Assembly (NCBI RefSeq): GCF_019884725.1
Contig: NZ_CP082322.1
Location: 1-64,000 of the forward strand
From: Leucobacter tenebrionis
GTDB taxonomy: Bacteria; Actinomycetota; Actinomycetes; Actinomycetales; Microbacteriaceae
Reading direction: 5' to 3'
Length of the DNA stretch: 64,000 bases
The notes beneath the pieces are model-generated. The model did no database searches. It had not been told where the DNA came from and saw only the letters and a list, made by a program, of their open reading frames with translations. Below are positions 8,453 through 17,777 of the stretch, one piece after another. The translations under genes were made by a program, and so were the position numbers. Numbering within the stretch: the first letter of the stretch is position 1; the number at the start of each line of letters is the position of its first letter.

Positions 8453-8481
8453 CACTCGCGGAGCCGCTTGCGGTGAATGCA

Positions 8482-8517
8482 CGAAGGCCCGGTCCCCGTT
8501 TCGGGGGCCGGGCCTTC
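8482..8517 (+). terminator. rpsA terminator
   Basis: Inverted repeat with arms CGAAGGCCCGGTCCCC and GGGGGCCGGGCCTTCG around a short GTTTC loop. It is a 16-bp stem with a single wobble pair, 30 nt after the rpsA stop. It may also serve the convergent DUF4126 gene. Confidence 0.8.
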
Positions 8518-8620
8518 GGCGTTTCGGGGTGCGGGCGGCAGCATCTCACGAGGGGTCGAAAACGGCTCGGAACAGGCTGCCGGAGAGCCGGCCTCTCGCC
8601 GAAGCGGCCCGGGATTCGGA

Positions 8621-9244
8621 TCAGGCCGGGGGAGCCGCCACGCCCGCGGCCCCGGCACGCTGCTCGCGGCGGCGCAGCCGGGCGCGCCTGAGGCGTCGGA
8701 CGAGCAGCACGATGATGGCGATGAGCAGCACGATCGCGAGAACGGGCACGACCACGGCGAGAAGCGTGAGCACGAGTGCGCCGAGATCCTCGAGGAAACT
8801 CGTCGCCGCGGCGCCGGCCCCACCGGTGAGCGCGTTGATCACGGGTCGCGCGACGGCTTTCAGCAGGTGCGGCACGAGAGCGATGGCGATGCCGAGCACG
8901 AAGGGCCAGAACTGCGCCGACGCCACGAACCCGGCGGGATCGGAGATCGCGACGGTCTCGCTCGACGACCCCGCCGCGAAGACCATCCCGCCTGAGGCCG
9001 GGCGCACCACGGTCTGAAGCACGTCGTTGACGGTATCGAGCACCGGGAACTTGTCGACGAGCACCTCGACGGCGAGCAGCACGCCGATGATGCCGAGACT
9101 CCAGCCGTTCTCGAGCCACGCCCACGCATCGGGGAGCTGCACGAGCCCCGTGAATCTCGACAGCAGCCCGAGGCCCAGCAGCGGGATATAGGCGTTCAGA
9201 CCGGCCGAGGCCGCGAGCGTGATCCCGGTGATGAGTTCGAGCAT
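8621..9244 (-). CDS. DUF4126 integral membrane protein
   Basis: The 207-aa protein has about five hydrophobic segments (near 1-25, 47-65, 108-128, 137-150 and 155-180) and a basic, charged C-terminal tail (RRLRRARLRRREQR) that should face the cytoplasm. The start MLELITGITLAASAGLNAYIPLLGLGLLSRF is the signature of DUF4126 (the AsnC-independent small membrane family found across Actinobacteria). Function is unknown. It is divergent from coaE with about 50 bp between starts. Confidence 0.8.
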   Translation of the reverse strand: MLELITGITLAASAGLNAYIPLLGLGLLSRFTGLVQLPDAWAWLENGWSLGIIGVLLAVEVLVDKFPVLDTVNDVLQTVVRPASGGMVFAAGSSSETVAISDPAGFVASAQFWPFVLGIAIALVPHLLKAVARPVINALTGGAGAAATSFLEDLGALVLTLLAVVVPVLAIVLLIAIIVLLVRRLRRARLRRREQRAGAAGVAAPPA

Positions 9245-9294
9245 GGGGCCAGCATAACCGCACGCAACGTCTTCCTGCCGGTAGTGTGAGGAGC

Positions 9295-9903
9295 ATGAAG
9301 CTCATCGCGTTGACGGGTGGTATCGCATCGGGCAAATCGACGATCGGGCGGCGCCTCGCAGCTCTGGGGGCGGTGCGGATCGACGCGGATCAGCTGGCCC
9401 GAGACGCGGTGGCACTCGGATCAAAGGGCCTGGCGAGGGTGGTCGAACGCTTCGGGTCTGGGATTCTGGATCCCGAGGGAGGGCTGGATCGCGCCGCACT
9501 GGGACGGATCGTGTTCGGGGATGCCGATGCCCTTGCAGAGCTGAACGCCATCGTTCACCCCGAGGTGCGCCGTATCTTCACGGCTCGAGTCGCCGAGGCC
9601 GAGGCGGCGGACCCGGAGGCCGCTGTCGTCTACGAGGTGCCCCTGCTCGTGGAAGGCGGGGCTGCCGCTCGCGAGGGTGTGGACCTCGTGGTGGTGGCGG
9701 ATGCGCCGGTCGAGCAGCGGGTCGCGCGCCTGATGGAGTTGCGGGGCATGAGCGAGGGGGATGCCCGCGCACGCATCGCCAACCAGGCGAGCGACGAGGA
9801 GCGGCGAGCGATCGCGGATCGGATCATCGACACGTCGGGCAGCGAGGACGAGACGATCGCCCAGGTGGATCGGCTCTGGGCCGATCTGCACGGCGCGGGC
9901 TGA
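9295..9903 (+). CDS. coaE: Dephospho-CoA kinase
   Basis: Last step of coenzyme A synthesis, phosphorylating the ribose 3'-OH of dephospho-CoA in the cytosol. The 202-aa protein has the P-loop GGIASGKST (residues 7-15), RIDADQLARD, HPEVRRIF and a LID region rich in arginine (AARIANQASDEERRAIADRIIDTSG-like, read here as ARIANQASDEERR). I chose the ATG at 9295, preceded by GTGAGGAG, over an in-frame ATG at 9286. It lacks the C-terminal GrpB/UPF0157 domain that mycobacterial CoaE carries. Confidence 0.95.
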   Translation: MKLIALTGGIASGKSTIGRRLAALGAVRIDADQLARDAVALGSKGLARVVERFGSGILDPEGGLDRAALGRIVFGDADALAELNAIVHPEVRRIFTARVAEAEAADPEAAVVYEVPLLVEGGAAAREGVDLVVVADAPVEQRVARLMELRGMSEGDARARIANQASDEERRAIADRIIDTSGSEDETIAQVDRLWADLHGAG

Positions 9904-9994
9904 GAGTCGAAGCGCCGGGTCGGGAGCGCGGTTCTGCGCCTCAGCGCTCCTCAGCGGGGCAGAGGGGGAGGATCGCCCTCCGCGGTCCGAGCGG

Positions 9995-10606
9995 TCAGGC
10001 GCGGGCGAACTCCGCGAGCCAGTCGAGCTGCAGCTGCGCGATGAACGCGATCAGCACATAGCAGAGCAGCACGATCACCCAGGTCCAGGAGTAGAGGCGC
10101 TGGAAGAGATCCCTGCTCTTCCGGCTCAGCGGCACGTCGCCCGCGGCGTAGGGTCGGAACGCAGTGACCCACCACAGCGGGATCATCACGGTCCAGACCA
10201 CCATGCACCAGGGGCAGAGGGTGCCGAGCACGAACACGCTCTGCGAGAACAGCCAGACGACGAACGCGAAGCCCGCGAGCAGCCCCAGCTGGTAGACCCG
10301 CCAGAACCACGGGGAGAAGCGCGCGCCCGCGAGCAGGGCCGCCCCGACGATGATCGGCGCCATGAACGCCGATACGCCGATGATCGTGTTGCTGAACCCG
10401 AGCAGCGATCCCTGCCACGAACCCATGTTGGGGCCGCAGGTGACGAGCACGCTCACCGCGCAGTTCGGCACGTAGTCGGGGTTTGCGAGGGTCTTCATGT
10501 ACTCGGTGAGCAACTCGAACGAGGCGAACCAGCCGATAGCGCCGGCGATGATGGAGAAGACTGCGAAGGCGACCGGACGCGACGCGACGCGGGACTCGGA
10601 ACTCAT
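9995..10606 (-). CDS. Vitamin K epoxide reductase family protein
   Basis: Membrane oxidoreductase that recycles a quinone to re-oxidise a DsbA-like partner during extracytoplasmic disulfide formation. The 203-aa protein has about five membrane segments. The CxxC redox centre is CPWC in LGTLCPWCMVVW, and the loop cysteine pair is in NCAVSVLVTCGP. No fused thioredoxin domain and no adjacent DsbA-like gene are present here. Divergent from rne, with about 280 bp between. Confidence 0.88.
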   Translation of the reverse strand: MSSESRVASRPVAFAVFSIIAGAIGWFASFELLTEYMKTLANPDYVPNCAVSVLVTCGPNMGSWQGSLLGFSNTIIGVSAFMAPIIVGAALLAGARFSPWFWRVYQLGLLAGFAFVVWLFSQSVFVLGTLCPWCMVVWTVMIPLWWVTAFRPYAAGDVPLSRKSRDLFQRLYSWTWVIVLLCYVLIAFIAQLQLDWLAEFARA

Positions 10607-10887
10607 GGGGCGATCCTATCTCGCGGTACCTGCGAGGACGCGTGCAGAGGGCGACGATCCGAGAGACACGTCCTCAGTCGACTCCGTGACATAATGGAGA
10701 GCGTTGCGAAACGCCGAGAAGGCGTATCGCACGAACAGTCTTTTGGTGGCTGAGAGGCCGTCACCGGTCGAAGACCGACCGAGCGCGAGTGCGCGGCATT
10801 CGCGGAGAACAGGATTTGCGGATCACACCGCACCAATAGGGTTTCCGGCGAGAACGAGTTTCTCCCCGGGTAGAGGAGACACCAGCA

Positions 10888-13344
10888 ATGGTGAAGAACA
10901 CAACAGAAGAACACCACGAAGACGCAGTAGACGAGGAGAACGCCGGCCTCGACGAACAGGCGCCGACCGAGCAGGCGTCGACCGAGCAGGCGTCGACCGA
11001 ACAGGTGCCGACCGAACCGGAGGCGAAGGCGGACGAGCCCGAGACGGCCGACGGCAAGAGCGCCTCTGAGGCTCCGAACCTGCTGCTCCCGCTCGCTGAC
11101 ATGACGCCCGAGGAGCGCTTCCGCGCCACCACGCGCCTCATCTTCCTCGCACCCGACGTGCCTCCGGTGCAGCCCCGCCCGCGCCGCATCGAGTGGCGGC
11201 GGAACGAGCCCCTCCAGCGACAGGGGGAGCGGCACCAGGGCGAGCTGAGCCAGCTCGACGACCTGCTCGATCAGCAGTTCCAGCGCGACGACGAGCCGGA
11301 GCGCGACGGCGGGTCTCGGCGCACGCGCCGCCGGTCGGGCGAGCGGGAGAACGGCTCGGACGACGAGTCGAGTCGTCGCCGCGAGCGCCAGGCCCCGGTC
11401 GTCACCGAGCCGCAGAAGGTCAAGGGATCCACCCGCCTCGAGGCGAAGAAGCAGCGGCGGCGCGACGGACGCGATGCCGGCCGCAGGCGCATGGTCATCA
11501 CGGAGTCCGAGTTCCTCGCCCGTCGGGAGTCCGTGGATCGCGAGATGATCGTGCGCACCACCGCGGATCGCGTGCAGATCGGCGTGCTGGAGGACAAGGT
11601 GCTGGTCGAGCACTACGTTGCACGCTCGAGCGAGTCCTCGCTCATCGGCAACGTCTACCTCGGTCGAGTGCAGAACGTGCTGCCCAGCATGGAGGCGGCG
11701 TTCGTCGACATCGGGCGCGGCCGCAACGCGGTGCTCTACTCGGGCGAGGTGGACTGGTCGGAGTTCGAGGGCGGCAACACCGCTCGCCGCATCGAGAACG
11801 CGTTGAAGCCCGGCGATCAGGTGCTGGTGCAGGTCACGAAGGATCCGGTCGGGCACAAGGGCGCGCGACTCACGAGTCAGATCTCGCTTCCCGGGCGCTT
11901 CCTGGTCTACGTGCCGGGCGGCGCGATGAACGGGATCTCCCGCAAACTCCCCGACACCGAGCGCGCGCGTCTCAAGAAGATCCTCAAGGAGGTGCTGCCG
12001 AGCGGCGCCGGCGTGATCGTGCGCACGGCCGCGGAGGGGGCGAGCGAGGATCAGCTGACCCACGACGTCCAGCGGCTGACCCGGCAGTGGGAGTCGATCC
12101 GCAGCCGCGTCGAGAAGGGCGGCGGGCCGGTGCTGCTGCATTCCGAGCCCGACATGCTCATCAAGATCGTGCGCGATGTCTTCAACGAGGATTTCCACCG
12201 TCTGCGCATCGCTGGTGACGACACCTACGCGACCATCGAGAACTACCTCTCGCAGGTCGCCCCCGACCTGCTGCAGCGCGTCGAGCGCTACGAGGGCGAG
12301 CGCGACATCTTCGACGAGTTCCGCGTCACCGAGCAGATCGCGAAGGCGCTCGACCGCAAGGTGTGGCTGCCCTCGGGCGGTTCGCTCGTGATCGACCGCA
12401 CCGAGGCGATGACCGTCGTCGACGTGAACACCGGCAAGTTCGTGGGGTCGGGCGGCAATCTCGAGGAGACCGTCACGAAGAACAACCTCGAGGCCGCCGA
12501 GGAGATCGTGCGTCAGCTGCGGCTGCGCGACATCGGCGGGATCATCGTGGTCGACTTCATCGACATGGTGCTCGAGTCGAACCGCGATCTGGTGCTGCGG
12601 CGCCTCGTGGAGTGCCTGAGTCGAGACCGTACGAAGCACCAGGTCGCGGAGGTCACCTCGCTCGGCCTCGTGCAGATGACCCGCAAGAAGCTGGGTCTCG
12701 GCCTGCTCGAATCGTTCAGCGAGCCCTGCGAGGTCTGCGCCGGGCGCGGCGTGATCGTGCACCACGAACCCGTCGCGAAGCACCGCAGCGAGGGGGCTCC
12801 CCGCAACTCCAAGCGGAGCAAGGGCGCGCAGTCCCACTCGAACCAGCACGACGCCAAGAATCAGACGCACGCGATCACCGACGGTGCGAAGAACATGCTC
12901 GCCCAGGTGGCCGCGTCCACGATTCAGGGTTCGAAGGCCGCGGATCGCGCCGAGAACGGCGGTGAGGGCGAGGCCGTCGAGTCTGCCGCTCCGCAGCGAT
13001 CCGCGAGAGACGGACGTGAGCGCCGGGCCCCGCGGGAGTCCTCGGATCTCACGGGCCGGGTGTCGTCGCGGGGGGCCCGCGAGCAGGCCGGGAGGGAGCC
13101 GGCGGATTCCGGGGCCTCGGCCGCCGGCGGCACGCTGCTCGATTCCGTGCTCGACGCCCTGCCCGAGGCACCGAGCGCCGGCACCGGCCGTGCTCGGAAT
13201 CGTCGTGTCTCGACGGCTCCGCTGCGCGGAGGGATCGAGAAGCCCGTCGCGTCGAAGGACGACGACGCGGTGAAATCTGCCCAGCGGGTGCTCGCGGAGG
13301 CGCTCGACGCCACCGCGCGCCGGAAGGGTGCGGGGCAGGAGTGA
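10888..13344 (+). CDS. rne: Ribonuclease E/G
   Basis: Endoribonuclease that matures rRNA and decays mRNA. The 818-aa protein has an acidic and then basic disordered N-terminal extension (1-210), the S1 domain (about 245-330, SLIGNVYLGRVQNVLPSMEAAFVDIG), and the catalytic core with the metal-binding D512 (VVDVNTGKF) and D556 (IIVVDFIDM). The zinc-link is CEVC (C614, C617). A basic low-complexity C-terminal tail follows. This N-extended layout is the usual actinobacterial one. The SD AGAGGAGA precedes the ATG. Its position before rplU-rpmA-obgE is conserved. Residues about 25-44 are four 5-residue PTEQA-like repeats. Confidence 0.95.
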   Translation: MVKNTTEEHHEDAVDEENAGLDEQAPTEQASTEQASTEQVPTEPEAKADEPETADGKSASEAPNLLLPLADMTPEERFRATTRLIFLAPDVPPVQPRPRRIEWRRNEPLQRQGERHQGELSQLDDLLDQQFQRDDEPERDGGSRRTRRRSGERENGSDDESSRRRERQAPVVTEPQKVKGSTRLEAKKQRRRDGRDAGRRRMVITESEFLARRESVDREMIVRTTADRVQIGVLEDKVLVEHYVARSSESSLIGNVYLGRVQNVLPSMEAAFVDIGRGRNAVLYSGEVDWSEFEGGNTARRIENALKPGDQVLVQVTKDPVGHKGARLTSQISLPGRFLVYVPGGAMNGISRKLPDTERARLKKILKEVLPSGAGVIVRTAAEGASEDQLTHDVQRLTRQWESIRSRVEKGGGPVLLHSEPDMLIKIVRDVFNEDFHRLRIAGDDTYATIENYLSQVAPDLLQRVERYEGERDIFDEFRVTEQIAKALDRKVWLPSGGSLVIDRTEAMTVVDVNTGKFVGSGGNLEETVTKNNLEAAEEIVRQLRLRDIGGIIVVDFIDMVLESNRDLVLRRLVECLSRDRTKHQVAEVTSLGLVQMTRKKLGLGLLESFSEPCEVCAGRGVIVHHEPVAKHRSEGAPRNSKRSKGAQSHSNQHDAKNQTHAITDGAKNMLAQVAASTIQGSKAADRAENGGEGEAVESAAPQRSARDGRERRAPRESSDLTGRVSSRGAREQAGREPADSGASAAGGTLLDSVLDALPEAPSAGTGRARNRRVSTAPLRGGIEKPVASKDDDAVKSAQRVLAEALDATARRKGAGQE
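10960..11019 (+). repeat. Four 15-bp repeats inside rne
   Basis: Four 15-bp units (10960, 10975, 10990, 11005) with core TCGACCGAGCAG encode PTEQ/STEQ repeats in the disordered N-terminal region. They could vary in number between strains without breaking the frame. Confidence 0.8.
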
Positions 13345-13361
13345 CACGCTGCGCGGCCTAT

Positions 13362-13391
13362 TTGACCGCGCGGGGTAGTTCAAGATATTAT
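13362..13391 (+). promoter_or_regulatory. Promoter of rplU-rpmA
   Basis: TTGACC (13362-13367), an 18-bp spacer and TATTAT (13386-13391) lie just after the rne stop codon. They imply that the ribosomal protein genes are transcribed separately from rne, with a leader of about 95 nt. Confidence 0.65.
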
Positions 13392-13397
13392 TGAGCG

Positions 13398-13465
13398 TTG
13401 GTGTCACCCGATGGGTGACGACACCTCAGACTTCGAAGGCGGCGCGGCTGCGCTTCGACACGGAA
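13398..13465 (+). promoter_or_regulatory. Structured 5' leader of rplU
   Basis: Two adjacent hairpins are predicted. The first contains GTCACCC-GAT-GGGTGAC with flanking GGTGTC/GACACC. The second is CGAAGGC...GCGCTTCG around GGCGCGGC. Position and form suit an autoregulatory L21 leader, but no ligand-binding proof can be read from sequence. Confidence 0.5.
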
Positions 13466-13491
13466 GAAAATCCTCAAGAAAAGGGTGACAA

Positions 13492-13800
13492 GTGGTTTAC
13501 GCAGTAGTGCGCGCAAGCGGCCGTCAGGAGAAGGTCGAGGTTGGCTCGATCATCACTGTGAATCGTGTGGCGGGCGACGCCGAGGGCAAGCTCGAGCTTC
13601 CCGCAGTGCTCCTCGTTGATGGCGACAAGGTGACGACCGATGCCTCGGCTCTCGCCAAGGTGAAGGTGACCGCAGAGGTGCTCAACGACCTTCGCGGCCC
13701 GAAGATCGTCATCCAGCGTTACAAGAACAAGACCGGTTACAAGAGCCGCCAGGGTCACCGTCAGGACCTGACCCGCCTCAAGGTCACCGGCATCAAGTAA
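13492..13800 (+). CDS. rplU: 50S ribosomal protein L21
   Basis: Large-subunit protein that binds 23S rRNA near L20. It is 102 aa, the family length, with the opening [17 protein letters not shown] and the conserved C-terminal [19 protein letters not shown]-like basic loop. It starts at GTG, preceded by AAAGGGTGACA. It is cotranscribed with rpmA 28 bp downstream. Confidence 0.97.
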   Translation: MVYAVVRASGRQEKVEVGSIITVNRVAGDAEGKLELPAVLLVDGDKVTTDASALAKVKVTAEVLNDLRGPKIVIQRYKNKTGYKSRQGHRQDLTRLKVTGIK

Positions 13801-13828
13801 CCGCGTATCACTGAAGGAGTAGAGACTC

Positions 13829-14083
13829 ATGGCACATAAGAAGGGCGCAAGCTCGACCCGCAACGGTCGCGATTCGAACCCCCAGTACCTCGGTGTGAAG
13901 CGCTTCGGCGGCCAGCAGGTCGGCGCGGGCGAGATCATCGTCCGCCAGCGCGGCACCAAGTTCCACCCCGGTGCGAACGTCGGTCGCGGCGGCGACGACA
14001 CCCTGTTCGCACTGGCGGCCGGCGCGGTCGAGTTCGGTGTGAAGGGCGGCCGCAAGGTCGTCAACATTGTGGCTGCTGCCTAA
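13829..14083 (+). CDS. rpmA: 50S ribosomal protein L27
   Basis: Lies at the peptidyl-transferase centre of the 50S subunit. It is 84 aa with the typical [19 protein letters not shown] start and the [19 protein letters not shown] core. There is no N-terminal cleavage extension of the Firmicutes type. The SD GAAGGAG precedes the ATG, and a terminator follows. Confidence 0.97.
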   Translation: MAHKKGASSTRNGRDSNPQYLGVKRFGGQQVGAGEIIVRQRGTKFHPGANVGRGGDDTLFALAAGAVEFGVKGGRKVVNIVAAA

Positions 14084-14099
14084 GTTTCAGGCACACAAC

Positions 14100-14126
14100 G
14101 GCGAGGCGGGCTTCGGCTCGCCTTTT
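14100..14126 (+). terminator. rpmA terminator
   Basis: GGCGAG (14100-14105) pairs with CTCGCC (14117-14122) around a GC-rich loop and is followed by TTTT. It sits only 30 nt before obgE, so read-through may still supply part of obgE transcription. Confidence 0.6.
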
Positions 14127-14152
14127 GCCGTATCTAGCGAGGGAATTCGAGT

Positions 14153-15658
14153 ATGGTGACGTTCGTCGATCGGGTGCAGGTGCACCTCCAGGCCGGGCGC
14201 GGCGGCAACGGCTGCGTGTCGGTTCGACGGGAGAAGTTCAAGCCGCTCGCGGGGCCTGACGGCGGCGCCGGCGGGCACGGCGGCGACATCGTGATCGTCG
14301 CCGACCCCCAGGTGACCACCCTGCTCGAGTACCATCGCCGCCCGCACCGCACCGCTGAGAACGGCGGCTACGGCGCAGGCGGGTACCGCGAGGGCACGCA
14401 CGGCGCGGAGCTGGTGCTGCCGGTGCCCGTCGGCACGGTGGTGAAGGACGAGGCGGGGGAGACCCTCGTCGACCTCACCGAGCCCGGCACCCGCTTTGTC
14501 GCCGCCAAGGGCGGTATCGGGGGCCTCGGCAACAACCAGCTCGCGAGCGCCAAGCGCAAGGCGCCCGGCTTCGCGCTGCTCGGCACCGAGGGCAAGAGCT
14601 GCACCGTGACCCTCGAGCTGAAGACCATCGCCGACGTGGCGCTCGTCGGCTACCCCTCCGCCGGCAAGTCGAGCCTCATCGCCGCGATGAGCGCGGCGCG
14701 GCCGAAGATCGCCGACTACCCCTTCACCACGCTGCACCCGAATCTGGGCGTCGTGCAGGTCGCCGACCATCGCTTCACGGTGGCCGACGTGCCCGGCCTG
14801 ATCGAGGGCGCGAGCGAGGGCAGAGGGCTCGGGCTCGACTTCCTCCGCCACGTCGAGCGCTGCAGCGCACTGCTGCACGTGCTCGACTGCGCCACGCTCG
14901 AGCCCGGCCGCGATCCGCTCTCCGATCTCGAGGTGATCCGGGCGGAGCTCGCCGCGTACTCCGTGCCCGAGGGGCAGGTTCCGCTGCTGGAGCGGCCCCA
15001 GCTCGTCGCGCTCAACAAGATCGACGTGCCCGAGGCCAGGGAGCTGGCCGACTTCGTGCGACCCGAGCTCGAGGCTCAGGGCTATCGCGTGTTCGAGATC
15101 TCCACCGTGTCGCACGAGGGCCTGCGCGAGTTGAGCTTCGCGCTCGCCGAGCTGGTCGAGGCTGCGCGGGATCGCGAGCTCGCCGAGGCCGAGCAGCACC
15201 CCCGCATCGTGCTGCAGCCGAAGGCGGTCGACGACGGCGGTTTCCGCGTGGTCACCGAGGGCGGCAGTTACGGCACCATCTACCGCATCCTCGGCGTCAA
15301 GCCCGAGCGCTGGGTCGAGCAGACCGACTTCACGAACGACGAGGCCGTCGGCTACCTGGCCGATCGACTGCAGAAGCTCGGCATCGAGGATGCGCTGGTG
15401 AAGGCGGGCGCGACCGCGGGTTCGACCGTGGTGATCGGACCGGGATCCGGCGTGGTCTTCGACTGGGAGCCGACCGTCACGAGCGCAGCCGAGGTGCAGA
15501 TGGGGTCGCGCGGCACCGACCTGCGCGTCGATCAGAACGAGCGTCGCACCAACAAGCAGCGCCGGGTCGAGTACCACGGCCTCATGGACGCGAAGGCCGA
15601 AGCGCGCGCCGAGCTACAGCGCGAGCGCGAGGCGGGGATGTGGGAGAGCGAGTCGTGA
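14153..15658 (+). CDS. obgE: Obg-family GTPase ObgE/CgtA
   Basis: GTPase acting in late 50S assembly and stress control. The 501-aa protein has the glycine-rich Obg fold (1-158, [23 protein letters not shown]), the G domain (about 159-330) with G1 GYPSAGKSS, switch/G3 [12 protein letters not shown] and G4 NKID, then the OCT domain (about 350-430, [24 protein letters not shown]). A charged tail follows. Its length is typical of actinobacterial Obg. The stop overlaps the proB start by 4 bp, so the two are translationally coupled. Confidence 0.97.
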   Translation: MVTFVDRVQVHLQAGRGGNGCVSVRREKFKPLAGPDGGAGGHGGDIVIVADPQVTTLLEYHRRPHRTAENGGYGAGGYREGTHGAELVLPVPVGTVVKDEAGETLVDLTEPGTRFVAAKGGIGGLGNNQLASAKRKAPGFALLGTEGKSCTVTLELKTIADVALVGYPSAGKSSLIAAMSAARPKIADYPFTTLHPNLGVVQVADHRFTVADVPGLIEGASEGRGLGLDFLRHVERCSALLHVLDCATLEPGRDPLSDLEVIRAELAAYSVPEGQVPLLERPQLVALNKIDVPEARELADFVRPELEAQGYRVFEISTVSHEGLRELSFALAELVEAARDRELAEAEQHPRIVLQPKAVDDGGFRVVTEGGSYGTIYRILGVKPERWVEQTDFTNDEAVGYLADRLQKLGIEDALVKAGATAGSTVVIGPGSGVVFDWEPTVTSAAEVQMGSRGTDLRVDQNERRTNKQRRVEYHGLMDAKAEARAELQREREAGMWESES

Positions 15659-16461
15659 CCTCCGAGGTGCTCACGACCGGCGAGGGGCTGCTCAGCGCGC
15701 GCCGCGTCGTGGTGAAGGTGGGATCCTCGTCCGTCAGCGGCGACAACGCGACGCAGATCCCGCATCTGGTCTCGTGCCTCGCCAGGCTCTACAAGGCCGG
15801 GGCGCAGGTGATCCTCGTCTCCAGCGGCGCGATCGCGACCGGTGTGCCCTTCCTGCGCCTCGAGGAGCGGCCCGAGGATCTCGCGACCCAGCAGGCGGCG
15901 GCGGCGGTCGGTCAGAACATCCTCGTGAACCGCTATCAGCGGGCGCTGACGGCGCACGAGATCATCGCGGGCCAGGTGCTGCTCACTGCGCACGACATGG
16001 AGAATCCCACGCACCGGGGCAACGCCCGGCGCTCGATCGAGCGGTTGCTGCAGCTCGGGATCCTCCCTATCATCAACGAGAACGACACCGTGGCGACCCA
16101 CGAGATCCGCTTCGGCGACAACGATCGGCTCGCGGCTCTCGTGGCGCGGCTCGTGGGCGCCGATCGGCTCGTACTGCTCTCCGACGTGGATGCCCTGTAC
16201 ACGGCGCCGCCGATGATGGCGGGCGCCGAGCGCATCGAGTACGTGCCCTACGGCGATCCGCTCGATGGGATCGAGATCGGCGAATCGCAGTCGGGCTGGG
16301 GCACCGGCGGCGCCGCCACGAAGGTGCAGGCCGCGCGCCTCGCCGCGGACGCGGGCACGGCGGTGCTGCTCACCGAGACGAAGCTGCTCTCGGCGGTGCT
16401 CGACGGCGAACGGTACGGCACTCATTTCGGGGCGAAGGACCTCGGTGAATCGGTAGGCTAG
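15655..16461 (+). CDS. proB: Glutamate 5-kinase, short form without PUA domain
   Basis: First step of proline synthesis, phosphorylating glutamate to gamma-glutamyl phosphate. The 268-aa amino-acid-kinase fold has [29 protein letters not shown] and [12 protein letters not shown]. It ends right after the kinase domain and lacks the roughly 100-residue C-terminal PUA domain of the E. coli enzyme. The start GTG overlaps the obgE stop (GTGA); an in-frame ATG 15 bp earlier would also be possible. proA follows after 4 bp, giving a proBA operon. Confidence 0.95.
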   Translation: MTSEVLTTGEGLLSARRVVVKVGSSSVSGDNATQIPHLVSCLARLYKAGAQVILVSSGAIATGVPFLRLEERPEDLATQQAAAAVGQNILVNRYQRALTAHEIIAGQVLLTAHDMENPTHRGNARRSIERLLQLGILPIINENDTVATHEIRFGDNDRLAALVARLVGADRLVLLSDVDALYTAPPMMAGAERIEYVPYGDPLDGIEIGESQSGWGTGGAATKVQAARLAADAGTAVLLTETKLLSAVLDGERYGTHFGAKDLGESVG

Positions 16462-16465
16462 GGGC

Positions 16466-17719
16466 ATGTCCCAGGCTGATCCCCTTCTGCACAAGCTCGA
16501 GCTCGCCCGCGCCGCCTCGAAGCGACTCGCGACCGTCACCACCACCCAGAAGAACGCGGCGCTCGAGGCCATCGCCGTCGAGCTCGAGAACGGCGTCGAC
16601 GAGGTCGTCGCCGCGAACGCGAAGGACCTGGAGCGCGGTGTCGAGAACGGCATCGGAGAGGGACTGCTGGATCGCCTTCGTCTCGACGAGGAGCGTCTGC
16701 GCGGCCTCGCCGCCGCCGTGCGCGAGGTGATCGCGCTGCCCGATCCCGTCGGCCAGGTGGTACGGGGGAGCACCCTCGCGAACGGCATCGCGATCAGCCA
16801 GGTGCGCGTGCCCTTCGGCGTCGTCGGCGCCATCTACGAGGCCCGGCCGAACGTCACGGTCGATATCGCGGCCCTCGCCCTCAAGAGCGGCAACGGTGCG
16901 GTGCTGCGCGGCGGAAGCGCCGCCGAGCACTCGAACCGCGTGCTCGTCTCGCTGATCCAGCGCGCCATCAGCCGCGCCGGCCTCGACGGCGACGCGGTGC
17001 AGACCATCGACGAGTTCGGTCGCGAGGGCGCCTCGCGCCTGATGCGGGCCCGCGGATACATCGACGTGCTGATCCCGCGCGGCAGCGCCGGCCTGATCTC
17101 GACCGTGGTCAACGAATCGACCGTGCCCGTCATCGAGACGGGGTCGGGGATCGTGCACGTGTACGTCGATGCGAGCGCCGACGAGGAGATGGCCGTGTCG
17201 GTCGTCAAGAACGCGAAGACGCACCGTCCCAGTGTGTGCAACGCCGCCGAAACGCTGCTCGTGCATCGCGATGCGGCCGAGCGCCTACTGCCGAGGCTCG
17301 CGGGTGAGCTCATCGGCGCGGGTGTCGAGCTGAGCGGCGATGAGGCCGCGCGTTCCGCAGTCGCGGGCGTGCTCGCCGCCGACGAAGAGACCTGGGCGAC
17401 GGAGCACCACGCGCTCGAGATGGGCGTGAAGGTGGTCGATTCGCTCGACGAGGCGCTCGCGCACATCGAACGGTACTCGACACGACACACGGAAGCGATC
17501 GTCACGCAGGACTACGCGAACGCCGAGCGCTTCCTCGCCGAGGTCGATTCGGCCGTGGTGATGGTGAACGCCTCGACCCGATTCACCGACGGGGGCGAGT
17601 TCGGCTTCGGTGCCGAGGTCGGCATCTCGACCCAGAAGCTGCACGCACGAGGCCCCATGGGGCTGCCCGAGCTCACGAGCACGAAGTGGCTCGTGCGGGG
17701 CGCCGGTCAGATTCGCTGA
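16466..17719 (+). CDS. proA: Gamma-glutamyl phosphate reductase
   Basis: NADPH-dependent second step of proline synthesis, yielding glutamate 5-semialdehyde. The 417-aa aldehyde-dehydrogenase-fold enzyme has PFGVVGAIYEARPNVTVD, the glycine-rich VLRGGSAAEHSN, LIPRGSAGLI and the catalytic C258 in HRPSVCNAAET. The C-terminal SSTKW-like motif is read here as LTSTKWLVRG. Length is normal. It is coupled to proB; a -10-like TACACT after its stop suggests a new transcript begins downstream. Confidence 0.97.
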   Translation: MSQADPLLHKLELARAASKRLATVTTTQKNAALEAIAVELENGVDEVVAANAKDLERGVENGIGEGLLDRLRLDEERLRGLAAAVREVIALPDPVGQVVRGSTLANGIAISQVRVPFGVVGAIYEARPNVTVDIAALALKSGNGAVLRGGSAAEHSNRVLVSLIQRAISRAGLDGDAVQTIDEFGREGASRLMRARGYIDVLIPRGSAGLISTVVNESTVPVIETGSGIVHVYVDASADEEMAVSVVKNAKTHRPSVCNAAETLLVHRDAAERLLPRLAGELIGAGVELSGDEAARSAVAGVLAADEETWATEHHALEMGVKVVDSLDEALAHIERYSTRHTEAIVTQDYANAERFLAEVDSAVVMVNASTRFTDGGEFGFGAEVGISTQKLHARGPMGLPELTSTKWLVRGAGQIR

Positions 17720-17729
17720 TCAAACCCGA

Positions 17730-17735
17730 TACACT
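17730..17735 (+). promoter_or_regulatory. -10-like TACACT between proA and the small membrane protein gene
   Basis: TACACT lies 43 nt before the next start codon. It could drive the downstream small protein-nadD unit. There is no clear -35 at the right distance. Confidence 0.3.
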
Positions 17736-17777
17736 GGGTGTCAACTTCAGTTATCCGCTATGAATGCAGGGGTCTCA

